The notes beneath the pieces are model-generated. The model made no database searches. It was not told the DNA's origin and saw nothing but the letters and a program-made list of their open reading frames with translations. A stretch of DNA of 64,000 bases from assembly GCA_011525295.1 (NCBI GenBank), contig WTGV01000059.1:186001-250000 (forward strand), written 5' to 3'. Below, in pieces: positions 54,733-63,822 of this stretch. The stretch's first letter is position 1; each line of letters opens with the position of its first letter. The DNA is from Pseudomonadales bacterium. GTDB lineage: Bacteria > Pseudomonadota > Gammaproteobacteria > Pseudomonadales > Azotimanducaceae. Both the position numbers and the translations under genes were made by a program.

Positions 54733-55641
54733 ATGAAAGCTAAGCGTGAGTTGAGGATAGCGTCCCGAGCAAGTCAACTCGCCCGTATTCAAGCTGAGTT
54801 GGTGGGAAACGCCATTAATCAAAATTTTCCCAATCTAAATATCACCTATGTACCGGTCACGACTACAGGAGACCGATCAGCCGAGACGGGAAATCTACCC
54901 CCGAACAATAAGGATGAGTTTGTCAAAGAAATCGAAGAATCTCTACTTAAGGATGCAGCGGATTTAGCAGTGCACAGCTTAAAAGACGTACCAAGCAACA
55001 CACCTGACGAGCTCTCCGTCCTTACAGTCTTGCAACGCGAAGATCCACGAGACGTATTGGTCGGTCGAGCGAACGTGTTCTGCCTAGATCCAAGCATAAA
55101 AATCGGCACATCGAGCCCGAGAAGAAAGGCACTTCTGAACTTTCGTTTCAATTCAAACAATGTCGCTCATATACGCGGCAACGTCGACACAAGACTGCGA
55201 AAATTGGATAGTGAAGAATATGACTCGATTCTCCTCGCTGCAGCCGGGTTACACCGATTAAATTTGCGAGACCGGATAGATTCTTACCTCGATCCATCTA
55301 ATTTTGTTCCGGCACCATGCCAGGGGACACTTGCGGTTCAATTCAGACGCGACGATGTACAAATGGCATCCACCATCGCACCGCTACAGAACTCAAGAGT
55401 GGAGGCCGCTGCCGGTTGCGAGCGCGAGATCGTTCGCACGCTAAATGCGGATTGCACTTCACCGATAGGAATCTATTGTGAAGATCGAGGCACCGAGTAC
55501 GTTCTCCATGCAATCGTACTGAACAGTGCTGGAACCGAAACAATGGAACTGAAAATAGACGACCAAGACGCAATTCGGCTTACGTCAAACGCGGCAAAGA
55601 GTCTGATTGCGATGGGAGTGGAAGAGCTTTTGCACTCGTGA
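54733..55641 (+). CDS. hemC: Porphobilinogen deaminase HemC
   Basis: HemC polymerises four porphobilinogens to hydroxymethylbilane on a covalent dipyrromethane cofactor. The 302-residue protein has LRIASRASQLARIQA, the catalytic Asp85 in AVHSLKDVPS, GTSSPRRKA, HIRGNVDTRL and the cofactor-binding Cys241 in LNADCTSPIG. The stop overlaps the GTG of hemD (GTGA). Confidence 0.97.
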   Translation: MKAKRELRIASRASQLARIQAELVGNAINQNFPNLNITYVPVTTTGDRSAETGNLPPNNKDEFVKEIEESLLKDAADLAVHSLKDVPSNTPDELSVLTVLQREDPRDVLVGRANVFCLDPSIKIGTSSPRRKALLNFRFNSNNVAHIRGNVDTRLRKLDSEEYDSILLAAAGLHRLNLRDRIDSYLDPSNFVPAPCQGTLAVQFRRDDVQMASTIAPLQNSRVEAAAGCEREIVRTLNADCTSPIGIYCEDRGTEYVLHAIVLNSAGTETMELKIDDQDAIRLTSNAAKSLIAMGVEELLHS

Positions 55642-56339
55642 CCAAACGTATTTGGATCACTCGTACGGAACCAGGGGCGAGTCGACTTGCTTCAAAGTTG
55701 CTTGTGTCTGGTTACCAGCCTGTCACCGCACCCGTTTTTGAAATCGAGCCAGTCTCGACACCAACTCCACAGATAGACACCGACCTTTGGGTGTTCGTGT
55801 CTAGCCACGCGGTATTCCATGCAGCAAATTGTCAATGGGACAAGACCAAACCAGTGATTGCAGTGGGACCCGCGACGGCAGCGCAGTTTGAGTCGATGCA
55901 GGTCCATCCGTTGGTTCCAAATCAACATTCTTCCGAAGGGGTCTACGACTTGATTCGCAGTCGGTTTACAACCGGCCTACGCGTGACAATCGTAGCAGGA
56001 CGCGATGGAAGAAGAGATTTAAGTGCGTGGTTAGGTGCTGATGGCTATGCTTGCCATGATTGGATCGTGTACGAGCGAAAACCCACCAAAGTCCAAGTAT
56101 CCACTTCCCAATTAGAAGCGATCGTTGCAGCTAGTGGAGCTGCAATTTCAGAGATTCGACAACAATTTGCCACTTTGAGTGCAGTTTCGATACCACTCGT
56201 TGTGCCGTCCCCTCGCGACGCAGAATTAGCTGAATCAATGCAGTTCACCACCGTACTGATTGCAGACGGCGCGTCTGACGATGCTATTGTCAGTTCGTTA
56301 GAGGACTTGTTCTCGACTCAGGGACAGTTCTCAGGGTGA
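55638..56339 (+). CDS. hemD: Uroporphyrinogen-III synthase HemD
   Basis: HemD cyclises hydroxymethylbilane with inversion of ring D to give uroporphyrinogen III. This family is poorly conserved; the 233-residue protein shows WITRTEPGASRLASKL, WVFVSSHAVF, VIAVGPATAAQF and a C-terminal segment ADGASDDAIVSSLEDL. Identity rests mainly on position, overlapping hemC by four bases, length and the two-domain pattern. Downstream haem genes hemX and hemY, common after hemD, are missing; convergent rho follows. Confidence 0.92.
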   Translation: MTKRIWITRTEPGASRLASKLLVSGYQPVTAPVFEIEPVSTPTPQIDTDLWVFVSSHAVFHAANCQWDKTKPVIAVGPATAAQFESMQVHPLVPNQHSSEGVYDLIRSRFTTGLRVTIVAGRDGRRDLSAWLGADGYACHDWIVYERKPTKVQVSTSQLEAIVAASGAAISEIRQQFATLSAVSIPLVVPSPRDAELAESMQFTTVLIADGASDDAIVSSLEDLFSTQGQFSG

Positions 56340-56366
56340 GGGCGTCAGACAATTGCCGGACGACAC

Positions 56367-56386
56367 TTTGAAGCTCGAGCTTCGAA
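56367..56386. terminator. Palindrome between convergent hemD and rho
   Basis: A perfect palindrome GAAGCTC-GAGCTTC at 56370-56383, extended by one G-T wobble and further pairs to 56367-56386, sits in the 49-bp gap between the two stops. It could act as a bidirectional terminator hairpin, but neither strand has a clear run of U after it, and a zero-spacer palindrome must open at its centre to loop. Confidence 0.35.
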
Positions 56387-56388
56387 TT

Positions 56389-57750
56389 CTATAGGGCGTC
56401 CGTAGACTTCATGGAATTGAAGAATTCCACGTTCGTTATAGATTTTTTCAAGTGATCGATAAGAAACTCGATCGCGTCAATGTCTTCCATTTCGTGTAAG
56501 AATTTGCGAAGAATCCATACTCGCTGTAATTCCTCTTCAGTCATCAACTTTTCTTCTCTGCGCGTAGCAGAACGTCGAATATTGATTGCTGGATATATTC
56601 GTTTCTCCGCGATATGACGTTCCAAATGTATCTCTTGGTTGCCAGTACCCTTAAACTCCTCATAGATCACTTCGTCCATACGTGAGCCTGTATCAACGAG
56701 TGCTGTGGCGACGATGGATAGACTACCACCTTCGATGAAATTTCTCGCGCCTCCGAAGAAGCGCTTGGGTTGACTCAACGCATTCGAATCCACTCCTCCA
56801 GTTAGGAGTTTACCACTCGACGGTACTGTATTGTTGTAGGCTCGTGCCAGTCGAGTTATGGAGTCTAACAGAATTACGACATCGTGTTTGCATTCCACTA
56901 GCCGTTTTGCTTTTTCGATGACCATTTCCGAAACTTGTACGTGGCGCGTCGCTGGTTCGTCAAATGTACTAGCCACGACTTCACCTTTAACGAGACGCTG
57001 CATTTCCGTGACTTCCTCCGGACGCTCGTCAATAAGAAGCACAATCAAAATCACATCGGGATAGTTCGAAGTGATTGCTTGAGCTATAGACTGTAACAAC
57101 AAAGTCTTCCCGGCTTTCGGTGGGGAAACGATCAAGGCGCGTTGCCCCTTTCCGATGGGTGCGGCTAAGTCGATGATCCGACCAGATAAGTCCTCTGTAC
57201 TCCCATTACCACGTTCCAACGTGTATCGTTCTTCGGGAAATGTTGGCGTGAGGTTTTCAAACAATACATCTCGCTGTTTCTTCTTATTTTCCGTAGGACG
57301 GTTGTTAACTTCAATGATCTTGAGTAACGCGAAATAGCGTTCACCGTTCTTTGGAGCACGCACTTTGCCAGAAATACTGTCCCCTGTACGAAGATTGAAG
57401 CGACGGATCTGCGTCTGAGAAACATAAATGTCGTCCGGCCCGGCGAGATAACTTGCGTAGGGTGATCGTAAAAAACCGAATCCATCGCTAAGAATTTCCA
57501 ATGTACCGTCGCCATACACTTCGATCCCGCTTTGAAACTGCTTCCGCAAAATCTGAGTGATGATGTCTTGTTTACGCGCGCGGCCGATATTGTCAATACC
57601 GATACCTTCCGCTAACTCTACCAACTCTGGCGTCGGACACCGTTTTAAATCAGATAAATGTATTCGTTCGGTTGGCTGTGCTTGGGGGGCGTTAGAGGGG
57701 TTCGAGTTGCCGTGGTGGCGGTGGTGAGAACTAGATAGGTTTTCTCTCAT
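56389..57750 (-). CDS. rho: Transcription termination factor Rho
   Basis: Rho is the hexameric RNA helicase that ends transcription at rut-dependent sites. The 453-residue protein has RNA-binding [17 protein letters not shown], the Walker [12 protein letters not shown] (about 209-219), Walker [14 protein letters not shown] and [18 protein letters not shown] (Q-loop region). The first 33 residues form an extra His-rich, low-complexity tail (HHRHHGNSN) before the usual Rho N-domain begins at HLSDLKRCP. It lies downstream of trxA, the classic gammaproteobacterial trxA-rho pair. Confidence 0.96.
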   Translation of the reverse strand: MRENLSSSHHRHHGNSNPSNAPQAQPTERIHLSDLKRCPTPELVELAEGIGIDNIGRARKQDIITQILRKQFQSGIEVYGDGTLEILSDGFGFLRSPYASYLAGPDDIYVSQTQIRRFNLRTGDSISGKVRAPKNGERYFALLKIIEVNNRPTENKKKQRDVLFENLTPTFPEERYTLERGNGSTEDLSGRIIDLAAPIGKGQRALIVSPPKAGKTLLLQSIAQAITSNYPDVILIVLLIDERPEEVTEMQRLVKGEVVASTFDEPATRHVQVSEMVIEKAKRLVECKHDVVILLDSITRLARAYNNTVPSSGKLLTGGVDSNALSQPKRFFGGARNFIEGGSLSIVATALVDTGSRMDEVIYEEFKGTGNQEIHLERHIAEKRIYPAINIRRSATRREEKLMTEEELQRVWILRKFLHEMEDIDAIEFLIDHLKKSITNVEFFNSMKSTDAL

Positions 57751-58047
57751 GATTAAGTGGGGGTGCGGTGGAATGAAATGGTGGAGTCCTTTAGTTGATA
57801 CAGAGTCGCAGAAGGTCGATAGCTAATAAATTTACAGTCTGGGGAAGTGGAAGGCAGCCTCGTGAAAACCGGGCACCACCATCATGTGAATGATGTGTGG
57901 GAAGATGAGATGGTGATTTCGTCGATTAGTATCGTGAAATCTTACATAAAGATTTTACTCAATGATCTGCATAAATCGTAACTTGTAAGTTCGATTCTGC
58001 GAGATTCCTAGCTTGGCAGGCACCGTATTGAGGAGTAAAGCGGAGCG
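57751..58047 (-). other. trxA-rho intergenic leader
   Basis: Almost 300 bases separate trxA from rho on the minus strand. In E. coli this interval carries the autoregulated rho leader. A modest hairpin (CATCAT with ATGATG, centred near 57887) lies in it. I see no open frame with a convincing start and no clear intrinsic terminator. GTTCGATTC at 57989 resembles a tRNA T-loop, but no tRNA can be folded around it. Confidence 0.5.
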
Positions 58048-58374
58048 CTAAATATTACTATCGAGAAATGCTTCCAGTTGGGATTTCGACAGCGCACCAA
58101 CTTTGGTTGCTTCAACTTGACCATCGCGAATAATCATCAAGGTAGGCACGCCACGAACACCGTATTTCGCTGTCGTGCTTCTGCTTTCGTCAATATCGAG
58201 CTTACAAATCTTAACTTTGTCGACATACTTTTCAGCTATTTCGTCAAGAATGGGCGCGATCATTTTGCAAGGGCCACACCATTCCGCAAAATAATCTACC
58301 AAGACGGGAACGTTGGATTGCAATACTTCAGAATCCCAAGTCTCATCGTTAACGTGTTGTATGTTGTTACTCAT
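58048..58374 (-). CDS. trxA: Thioredoxin 1
   Basis: Thioredoxin is the general cytoplasmic dithiol reductant. The 108-residue protein has the redox site WCGPC in FAEWCGPCKMIAP and the cis-proline loop GVRGVPTL. Length matches E. coli TrxA. A good Shine-Dalgarno, AGGAG, lies six bases before the ATG. Divergent from the LptM-dapF side across 86 bp. Confidence 0.97.
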   Translation of the reverse strand: MSNNIQHVNDETWDSEVLQSNVPVLVDYFAEWCGPCKMIAPILDEIAEKYVDKVKICKLDIDESRSTTAKYGVRGVPTLMIIRDGQVEATKVGALSKSQLEAFLDSNI

Positions 58375-58460
58375 TAAAAGCTCCTGTGACTAATCGCTAT
58401 TTTAGACAATCTCCCCTATACTCGAATGTTCCTTTAATCGATTCCAAGAATCGTACGAGA

Positions 58461-58631
58461 ATGTGCTTTTCGCGACTCTGTGCGAAGTTTCGTTCAAGAG
58501 CAGTACTTGCTGGCGGGGTTATTCTCGTTGTCTTCGTGTGCCTTGGTTCTGGTGGTTGTGGTATGAAGGGACCGTTAGAGCTTCCACCTGAACAAGAGGA
58601 AAGTTCTCGTGCCATTAGCTTGGACTATTAG
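58461..58631 (+). CDS. lptM: Small lipoprotein LptM (YifL-like)
   Basis: LptM is a small outer-membrane lipoprotein reported to assist assembly of the LptD translocon. The defining segment is CGMKGPLELPPEQ, matching the family's CGxKGPLxxP. The preceding hydrophobic helix is AVLAGGVILVVFVCLG. The lipobox reads SGGC, weaker than usual. I start at ATG 58461 (56 residues); the frame is open from GTG 58386 but the longer form gives an implausible signal peptide. It precedes dapF, as in E. coli; the 238 bp between them hold no gene I can support, and lysA, which sits here in pseudomonads, is missing. Confidence 0.78.
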   Translation: MCFSRLCAKFRSRAVLAGGVILVVFVCLGSGGCGMKGPLELPPEQEESSRAISLDY

Positions 58632-58869
58632 CGCATCACCATATGACTATATTTCAGTCGCGACTCTAAGGAACCAAGCTCGAACCCGGTCTTCTGTTCG
58701 ATACCCACAAATTCGATCGCATCGTACATCACTTGACACGTATTGGGCATCGAGTTCACTCAGTGGTAATAGTCGGCTTCAGTTTGCTATGGCCAGACTT
58801 TCAACTTGGAACTCCATCGAGTAAATAGGGAGATTCGGTAATAAACCCATTGCACCTCGAGGACCCAAG

Positions 58870-59748
58870 TTGAGCTATTACGAAGAATCGCTGGTGTTTA
58901 CCAAAATGCATGTTTGTGGCAATGACTTTTGCTTGATAAACAGGACATCGGATCGATACTCAATAACACCAAGTGCGATTCAGTACTTGGGAAATCGCCA
59001 TACAGGCATCGGCTTCGATCAACTCATACTGTTGGAGCGCTCGACAGACTCCAACAATGCCGTCGCCGTACAGTTTTTCAATAGTGATGGCACGATAACC
59101 GAACAGTGTGGGAATGGATGTATCGCGGTCGCAGCATTTTTACACAAACAACGACTCGTACGAGAATCCGAAGTCCGATTGGAAGTCTCCAATCAAATAA
59201 CCGAGTGTGAGATTATTCAATTCAATTCACGCAATGAATACACGGTTGAGGTTAATCTCGGCTCACCAAACTTTCATCCGAACGATGTACCGTTCCACAG
59301 CTACAAACAACAAAGACAGTATGAGCTCGAGGTTCCTAGCCAAGCGAAACCCTTATTTGTGTCTGTGCTCTCCTTAGGAAATCCACATGCAGTGGTCGTT
59401 GTACCTAGTTTAGACAGTGCACCACTCGACATCCTTGGAGTCGAGATTCAACAACATGAAGCCTTTCCGCGCTCGACCAATGTCGAAATCCTAGAGATTC
59501 AAGACGACTCAAATGGCAAAATCCGAATCTTCGAACGGGGGGTTGGGGAAACTCAAGCTAGTGGCACGGGTGCCGCGGCCGCGACAGTCGCCGGACAATG
59601 CCTAGATTTTTTTGCGGATTCAGTGAATATCTCGATGCCCGGAGGGACAGTATCGGTACGTTGGGAAGGCCAAGATTCCGCAGTGATAGTGCGTGGTAAA
59701 CCTTCTTTCGCATTCACCGGAACTATACCCTTCTCAAGTTTCTCGTAA
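58870..59748 (+). CDS. dapF: DapF-like diaminopimelate epimerase with an altered active site
   Basis: DapF interconverts LL- and meso-diaminopimelate through two cysteines acting as a two-base pair. The 292-residue protein follows the family: FTKMHVCGNDFCLIN, GIGFDQLILLE, first cysteine Cys80 in EQCGNGC, GNPHAVV and ERGVGETQ. The second cysteine, normally in ETxACGTGACA, is Ser231 (AGT at 59560-59562) in ETQASGTGAAA. Cysteine-to-serine changes at this position are known to weaken the enzyme strongly. Either the protein has reduced activity or a related reaction. Start is TTG. First gene of dapF-DUF484-xerC-HAD. Confidence 0.88.
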   Translation: MSYYEESLVFTKMHVCGNDFCLINRTSDRYSITPSAIQYLGNRHTGIGFDQLILLERSTDSNNAVAVQFFNSDGTITEQCGNGCIAVAAFLHKQRLVRESEVRLEVSNQITECEIIQFNSRNEYTVEVNLGSPNFHPNDVPFHSYKQQRQYELEVPSQAKPLFVSVLSLGNPHAVVVVPSLDSAPLDILGVEIQQHEAFPRSTNVEILEIQDDSNGKIRIFERGVGETQASGTGAAAATVAGQCLDFFADSVNISMPGGTVSVRWEGQDSAVIVRGKPSFAFTGTIPFSSFS

Positions 59749-59825
59749 CCGTTGCAATATGAGCACTAACAAGTATCATTAACAGATAGAAGACAACGCT
59801 TTCACTGGTTTTTCGAGAACATGTT

Positions 59826-60371
59826 ATGTCCACTGTAATTGCCCACCGTCTCTCAGCACTAGAAGACAGCAACTCAGAAATTAAGCAACAGCTTGAGTTA
59901 ATGCTGGAGATAGGCCGCCGAAACGAAGAAAAGTTTCTGTGGCTCAAGTCATTCATCCTCAAGCTTCTTGAAGTCCAGGGGTTTGCGCAGCTCGACCAAG
60001 TAATCTTTCACCAGCTAATCGATTTCACGCACGTGAACCACGTGACGCTGTTCTTGAAAGAACTACACGAAGAAGGCGAACTGTTGCACATCAAGACCGC
60101 GGACAAACCAGACAAAATTCATCCGAGGTTGTTTGATTTACAAAAGACATTGTGCGAAACGTGTCGCGAAGAAGAGTACTACCATTTGTTCGGAGTATCC
60201 GTGAGCGATGCCCCGTCTGTCGCGCTAGTGCCAATTGTTTATCGATCGTATCTCGGCACTCTCGCTATAGGTTCCGCTGATCACGCTAAGTTCAACGTGG
60301 ACGTCGATACGCTGTTCCTAGATTTTCTTGGCGAAGTAATCGCTCGTGTCATCGTCCGACTCCAACATTGA
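59826..60371 (+). CDS. DUF484 family protein
   Basis: A 181-residue protein of the DUF484 family, which occurs between dapF and xerC in many gammaproteobacteria and has a GAF-like fold. The N-terminal half is helical with coiled-coil character (NSEIKQQLELMLEIGRRNEEK), and the C-terminal half carries SVALVPIVYRSYLGTLAIGS. No enzymatic motif is present and its role is unknown. XerC starts inside its last 26 bases. Confidence 0.88.
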   Translation: MSTVIAHRLSALEDSNSEIKQQLELMLEIGRRNEEKFLWLKSFILKLLEVQGFAQLDQVIFHQLIDFTHVNHVTLFLKELHEEGELLHIKTADKPDKIHPRLFDLQKTLCETCREEEYYHLFGVSVSDAPSVALVPIVYRSYLGTLAIGSADHAKFNVDVDTLFLDFLGEVIARVIVRLQH

Positions 60372-61293
60372 GACTAGCACAACCCCATCTCCTACAAATA
60401 ATGATGAGTATGTAGAGGAGTTTCTCGCTCACCTTAAAGTGGAACGACAACTGTCGTTCCATACCCAGATCACCTACTCGAATGCGCTCAGACGTTTCGT
60501 TCGACAAAGCGCACCTCCAAGTCTAAGAGATACCACTGTCTTTGACATTCGCGACCACATAAGCTGGTTGCGCGGTCAAGACTTGTCCCCAGCGTCGATT
60601 CGAAACACACTGTCCTGCTTGCGCACATTCTTTGAATTTCAACTACGCAAAAGGCGACTGGAATTCAACCCAGCTAAATCCGTTCGCGGACCAAAATTGG
60701 CGAAAAAGATCCCAAATGTGCTCGACGTCGATGTGACTACACAACTCGCTACGGCAGAGTCGCGCAAGGAACCGAGACATCTACGCAACCGCGCCATCAT
60801 CGAGCTTCTCTACTCCAGTGGACTACGACTATCTGAACTGGTAAATCTCAACATCTCAGATATCGATTTTCGGTCTCAAATAGCCCATGTGTTGGGCAAG
60901 GGAAATAAGACTCGTTTAGTTCCTGTCGGAACGCACGCGATTACGGCGTTAAAAGCATGGCTCGGTTGTCGCAACGACTTTAGTCCAAATGCTCCACTCT
61001 TCACTGGACGAAACGATCAACGAATTGCATCTCGAACGGTCCAAGATATTTGTAAAAAGTTAGGTGTCAAGGTTCTTGGTTCAAATGCTCTGCACCCACA
61101 TCTGTTGCGACATTGTTTCGCGAGTCACGTATTGGAGAGTAGTGGCGACTTGCGCGCCGTACAAGAGCTACTCGGACATGAAGACATCGGTACTACAGCG
61201 ATTTACACGCACGTAGACTTCCAACAACTTGCAAAAGTCTACGACCAGAGTCATCCTCGAGCAAAACGAAGTTCAAACAATAAGAACAAGTGA
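60346..61293 (+). CDS. xerC: Tyrosine recombinase XerC
   Basis: XerC, with XerD, resolves chromosome dimers at dif. The 315-residue protein has a SAM-like N-terminal core-binding domain (about 20-110) and a catalytic domain with Arg in YSSGLRLSELV, Lys in GKGNKTRLV, HPHLLRH, the later His in LGHEDIG, and the nucleophile Tyr in TAIYTHVDF. Its GTG start lies within the DUF484 gene and its stop overlaps the HAD gene in GTGA. Position after dapF-DUF484 favours XerC over XerD or an integrase. Confidence 0.94.
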   Translation: MSSSDSNIETSTTPSPTNNDEYVEEFLAHLKVERQLSFHTQITYSNALRRFVRQSAPPSLRDTTVFDIRDHISWLRGQDLSPASIRNTLSCLRTFFEFQLRKRRLEFNPAKSVRGPKLAKKIPNVLDVDVTTQLATAESRKEPRHLRNRAIIELLYSSGLRLSELVNLNISDIDFRSQIAHVLGKGNKTRLVPVGTHAITALKAWLGCRNDFSPNAPLFTGRNDQRIASRTVQDICKKLGVKVLGSNALHPHLLRHCFASHVLESSGDLRAVQELLGHEDIGTTAIYTHVDFQQLAKVYDQSHPRAKRSSNNKNK

Positions 61294-62000
61294 TTCGACT
61301 TATAACGTTCGACCTAGATGAAACTCTTTGGGGTGGCACTGAAGTGGTACTCCGAGCTGAAACCGAAATGATCGAATGGGTTTCAAATAGAGTACCAAAA
61401 TTTGCTGAGCAATATAGAACGCGCGCCACAGATATACGCGCAGCCACTCTAGCTAAACGTCCTAGAATCCACTACGATTTCAACAAGATTCGTGTTGCAG
61501 TCGTCGAAGAAGTCCTCCAAGAGTGTGGTGTACAACCCGGTAAAGCCTGCGAAATAGCAAGCGCGGCGTTGTGCATCTTTCACGGGTACCGAAACAAACT
61601 ACAACTGAATCAAAATGCAATCCCACTCTTACGTGAGTTGCGTGAAAACTATTTGTTAGCGTCTATCTCAAATGGAACTTCAGAAGTCCACCGGTCACCG
61701 CTAAAGAAATACTTTGAACTGTCCGTGTACGCTAGAAATATGGGAACCCGTAAACCGGACCCTGCGATGTTTGAGGTGGTGTTGTCCCACACCAAAACCC
61801 TACCCCAACAGGCGATACACGTAGGAGATCATCCTATCGAAGATCTAGAGGTTGCCAAGCGGGTCGGCATGTACACCATACAGTATTTCACCGGCGAATT
61901 CGCACATTCACCTCACGCGGACAAAGTAGTGGATCAGTTACCCGATGTTGTTTTAGCCGTGCAAACGATCAATGAAGCAGCGGTGAAAAACCAAACTTAA
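61290..62000 (+). CDS. HAD family hydrolase (YigB-like)
   Basis: A 236-residue HAD phosphatase with motif I LITFDLDETLW, motif II ISNGT, motif III lysine in MGTRKPDPAMF and motif IV HVGDHPIEDLEVA. E. coli YigB, in the same gene order after xerC, dephosphorylates FMN, so an FMN phosphatase role is the best guess. GTG start overlapping the xerC stop. Its stop abuts the stop of convergent PII without overlap. Confidence 0.88.
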   Translation: MIRLITFDLDETLWGGTEVVLRAETEMIEWVSNRVPKFAEQYRTRATDIRAATLAKRPRIHYDFNKIRVAVVEEVLQECGVQPGKACEIASAALCIFHGYRNKLQLNQNAIPLLRELRENYLLASISNGTSEVHRSPLKKYFELSVYARNMGTRKPDPAMFEVVLSHTKTLPQQAIHVGDHPIEDLEVAKRVGMYTIQYFTGEFAHSPHADKVVDQLPDVVLAVQTINEAAVKNQT

Positions 62001-62363
<363 letters not shown>

Positions 62364-62460
62364 TCAGATTTTTAAGGTGAAATATGATAATCGGTAGTGC
62401 CGTTCACACGACAATCGAACCAATATCACTCGCAAGATGTGGTGGCCGTAGAGAAATGAA

Positions 62461-62471
62461 GGCAACTTGCC
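62461..62471. repeat. Palindrome GGCAACTTGCC between PII and VOC genes
   Basis: A perfect 11-bp palindrome in the shared promoter region of two divergent genes is a possible operator. No sigma-54 -24/-12 element was found in the PII upstream region. Confidence 0.3.
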
Positions 62472-62515
62472 ACCGCTAAAATTGTAACGGTTTCAAGTCC
62501 TCTGGATTACCACTC

Positions 62516-62908
62516 ATGAACACTGCAAGTTTCCTCGCTGCTTATCCCTACCAAAATGATGTTTTAGCATTACCGGTGTCGAATGCGGATGAGGCAGCAT
62601 CTTGGTATCGACAAAATTTTGGAATGCGAGAAATCGAGCGTGGAACCCAGCCGCATCGCTTCGTGATATTGGAGCGCGATGGAGTGAAAATCGGGTTCTC
62701 TGAGAACGGTGGGGACCCTACTCAGGATGGTGCCGCAGTTTTGGTGTCCGGTATCACCGAGATTCGAACTGAATTGGAGTCTCGCGACATCAATGTGAGC
62801 GATTGGAGAATAGACGAACAAGAGGGTAAACAACTAAAAGTGTTCTTTGTTATTGCTCCTGATGGCTTGTGCTACTATTTTCACGAGCCTGTTGAATCGA
62901 CACCTTAA
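62516..62908 (+). CDS. VOC (glyoxalase/bleomycin resistance) family protein
   Basis: A 130-residue VOC-superfamily protein. The fold's start is visible in DVLALPVSNADEAASWYRQNFGMRE, then RFVILERDGVKIGFSEN, a second beta-alpha unit, and FFVIAPDGLCYYFHEP. The metal ligands of glyoxalase I are only partly conserved (Glu in FHEP), so a specific activity cannot be assigned. Single gene, divergent from PII over 176 bp. Confidence 0.75.
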   Translation: MNTASFLAAYPYQNDVLALPVSNADEAASWYRQNFGMREIERGTQPHRFVILERDGVKIGFSENGGDPTQDGAAVLVSGITEIRTELESRDINVSDWRIDEQEGKQLKVFFVIAPDGLCYYFHEPVESTP

Positions 62909-62957
62909 ATCGAGCGCCGTCAAACTACTACTCGAATGATGCTTTTGAGGTAGCGCT

Positions 62958-63593
62958 TTAAGCCTTAGCGCTAGGCCTCGCAGAGACTGTTCGATACCAG
63001 TGTTGTAAGGCCGGATAAGTTATGGGAAACGGTATGCGCGCGGAGGTCGTCGCAAAATCTAAGGTGCACAAAGCAGTTATATCTGCTATTGAGAATTCTT
63101 CTCCGGCGATATACGGAGATTGGTTGAGTTCTTCTTCCAAGCGCATAAAAAAATTCGACATTAGAGTCTTACCACGAGTGACTAGGTCTGGAATCGCACT
63201 GATTACTCCTACGTTTCCCCCAACACCTCGAGTCTGAAAACGCGGGTAAGCGTTTCGATACACTTCCGATGCTGGCAGCAAGCCGTCGAATTCAATGTGT
63301 CGTTGACGTGCTTCTATATGTGCTCTGCTTAGTGTATCTGTACCCATGAGCGGAGGATCGGGATAGAGTTCCTCTATGTAGCGACAGATTGCGACCGATT
63401 CATCTAATACCGTTCCATCGTCAAGCACGAGAGCGGGAAGCCGACCGCGTGGATTGATCGAGAGAAACTCAGTGGAAAGGTTCTCGCCTTGCACGATGTT
63501 CAATTGTTTGCGGTCGTAAGTGATTCCCTTCTCGGCAAGAAAGATACGAACTCGCCGTGGGTTGGGAGCATTCTGTTGGTCATAGAGAAGCAA
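62958..63593 (-). CDS. Glutathione S-transferase family protein
   Basis: A 211-residue GST. The N-terminal thioredoxin-like domain has LLYDQQNAPNPRRVRIFLAEKGI and the cis-proline and glutathione-binding segments INPRGRLPALVLDDGT and LDESVAICRYIEE; the helical C-terminal domain has AGEEFSIADITALCTLDF. A serine/tyrosine catalytic residue is not clear: the usual site reads APNPRR. The starting codon is TTG. Single gene. Confidence 0.85.
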   Translation of the reverse strand: MLLYDQQNAPNPRRVRIFLAEKGITYDRKQLNIVQGENLSTEFLSINPRGRLPALVLDDGTVLDESVAICRYIEELYPDPPLMGTDTLSRAHIEARQRHIEFDGLLPASEVYRNAYPRFQTRGVGGNVGVISAIPDLVTRGKTLMSNFFMRLEEELNQSPYIAGEEFSIADITALCTLDFATTSARIPFPITYPALQHWYRTVSARPSAKA

Positions 63594-63822
63594 TTGAAAA
63601 TCTCTTTAATTCGAATTGGTCAACCAAAATTTTGCTAATCTCCAACTCGTCCACAGAGAATGTCAATCGAGCAGAGGAGTCTAGACTCGTTGCGTTTACC
63701 AAAATCTCGGTCAACAAGGGACACTGATTTTCAGTAATTGGCAAGAACTAAAACGGTATGAGAGGAGACGCCGCTAGCGATATAATCTGAATTGTCCTAA
63801 GAATTAGTCAGACGAACGTCCT

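Noticed and set aside
57989..57997. tRNA T-loop-like GTTCGATTC
   Set aside because: The flanking stem does not pair beyond two bases and no acceptor or anticodon arm fits.
58609..58824. 71-codon frame between lptM and dapF
   Set aside because: Overlaps the lptM end, has no ribosome site and a composition typical of random frames. I looked for a lysA remnant and saw none.
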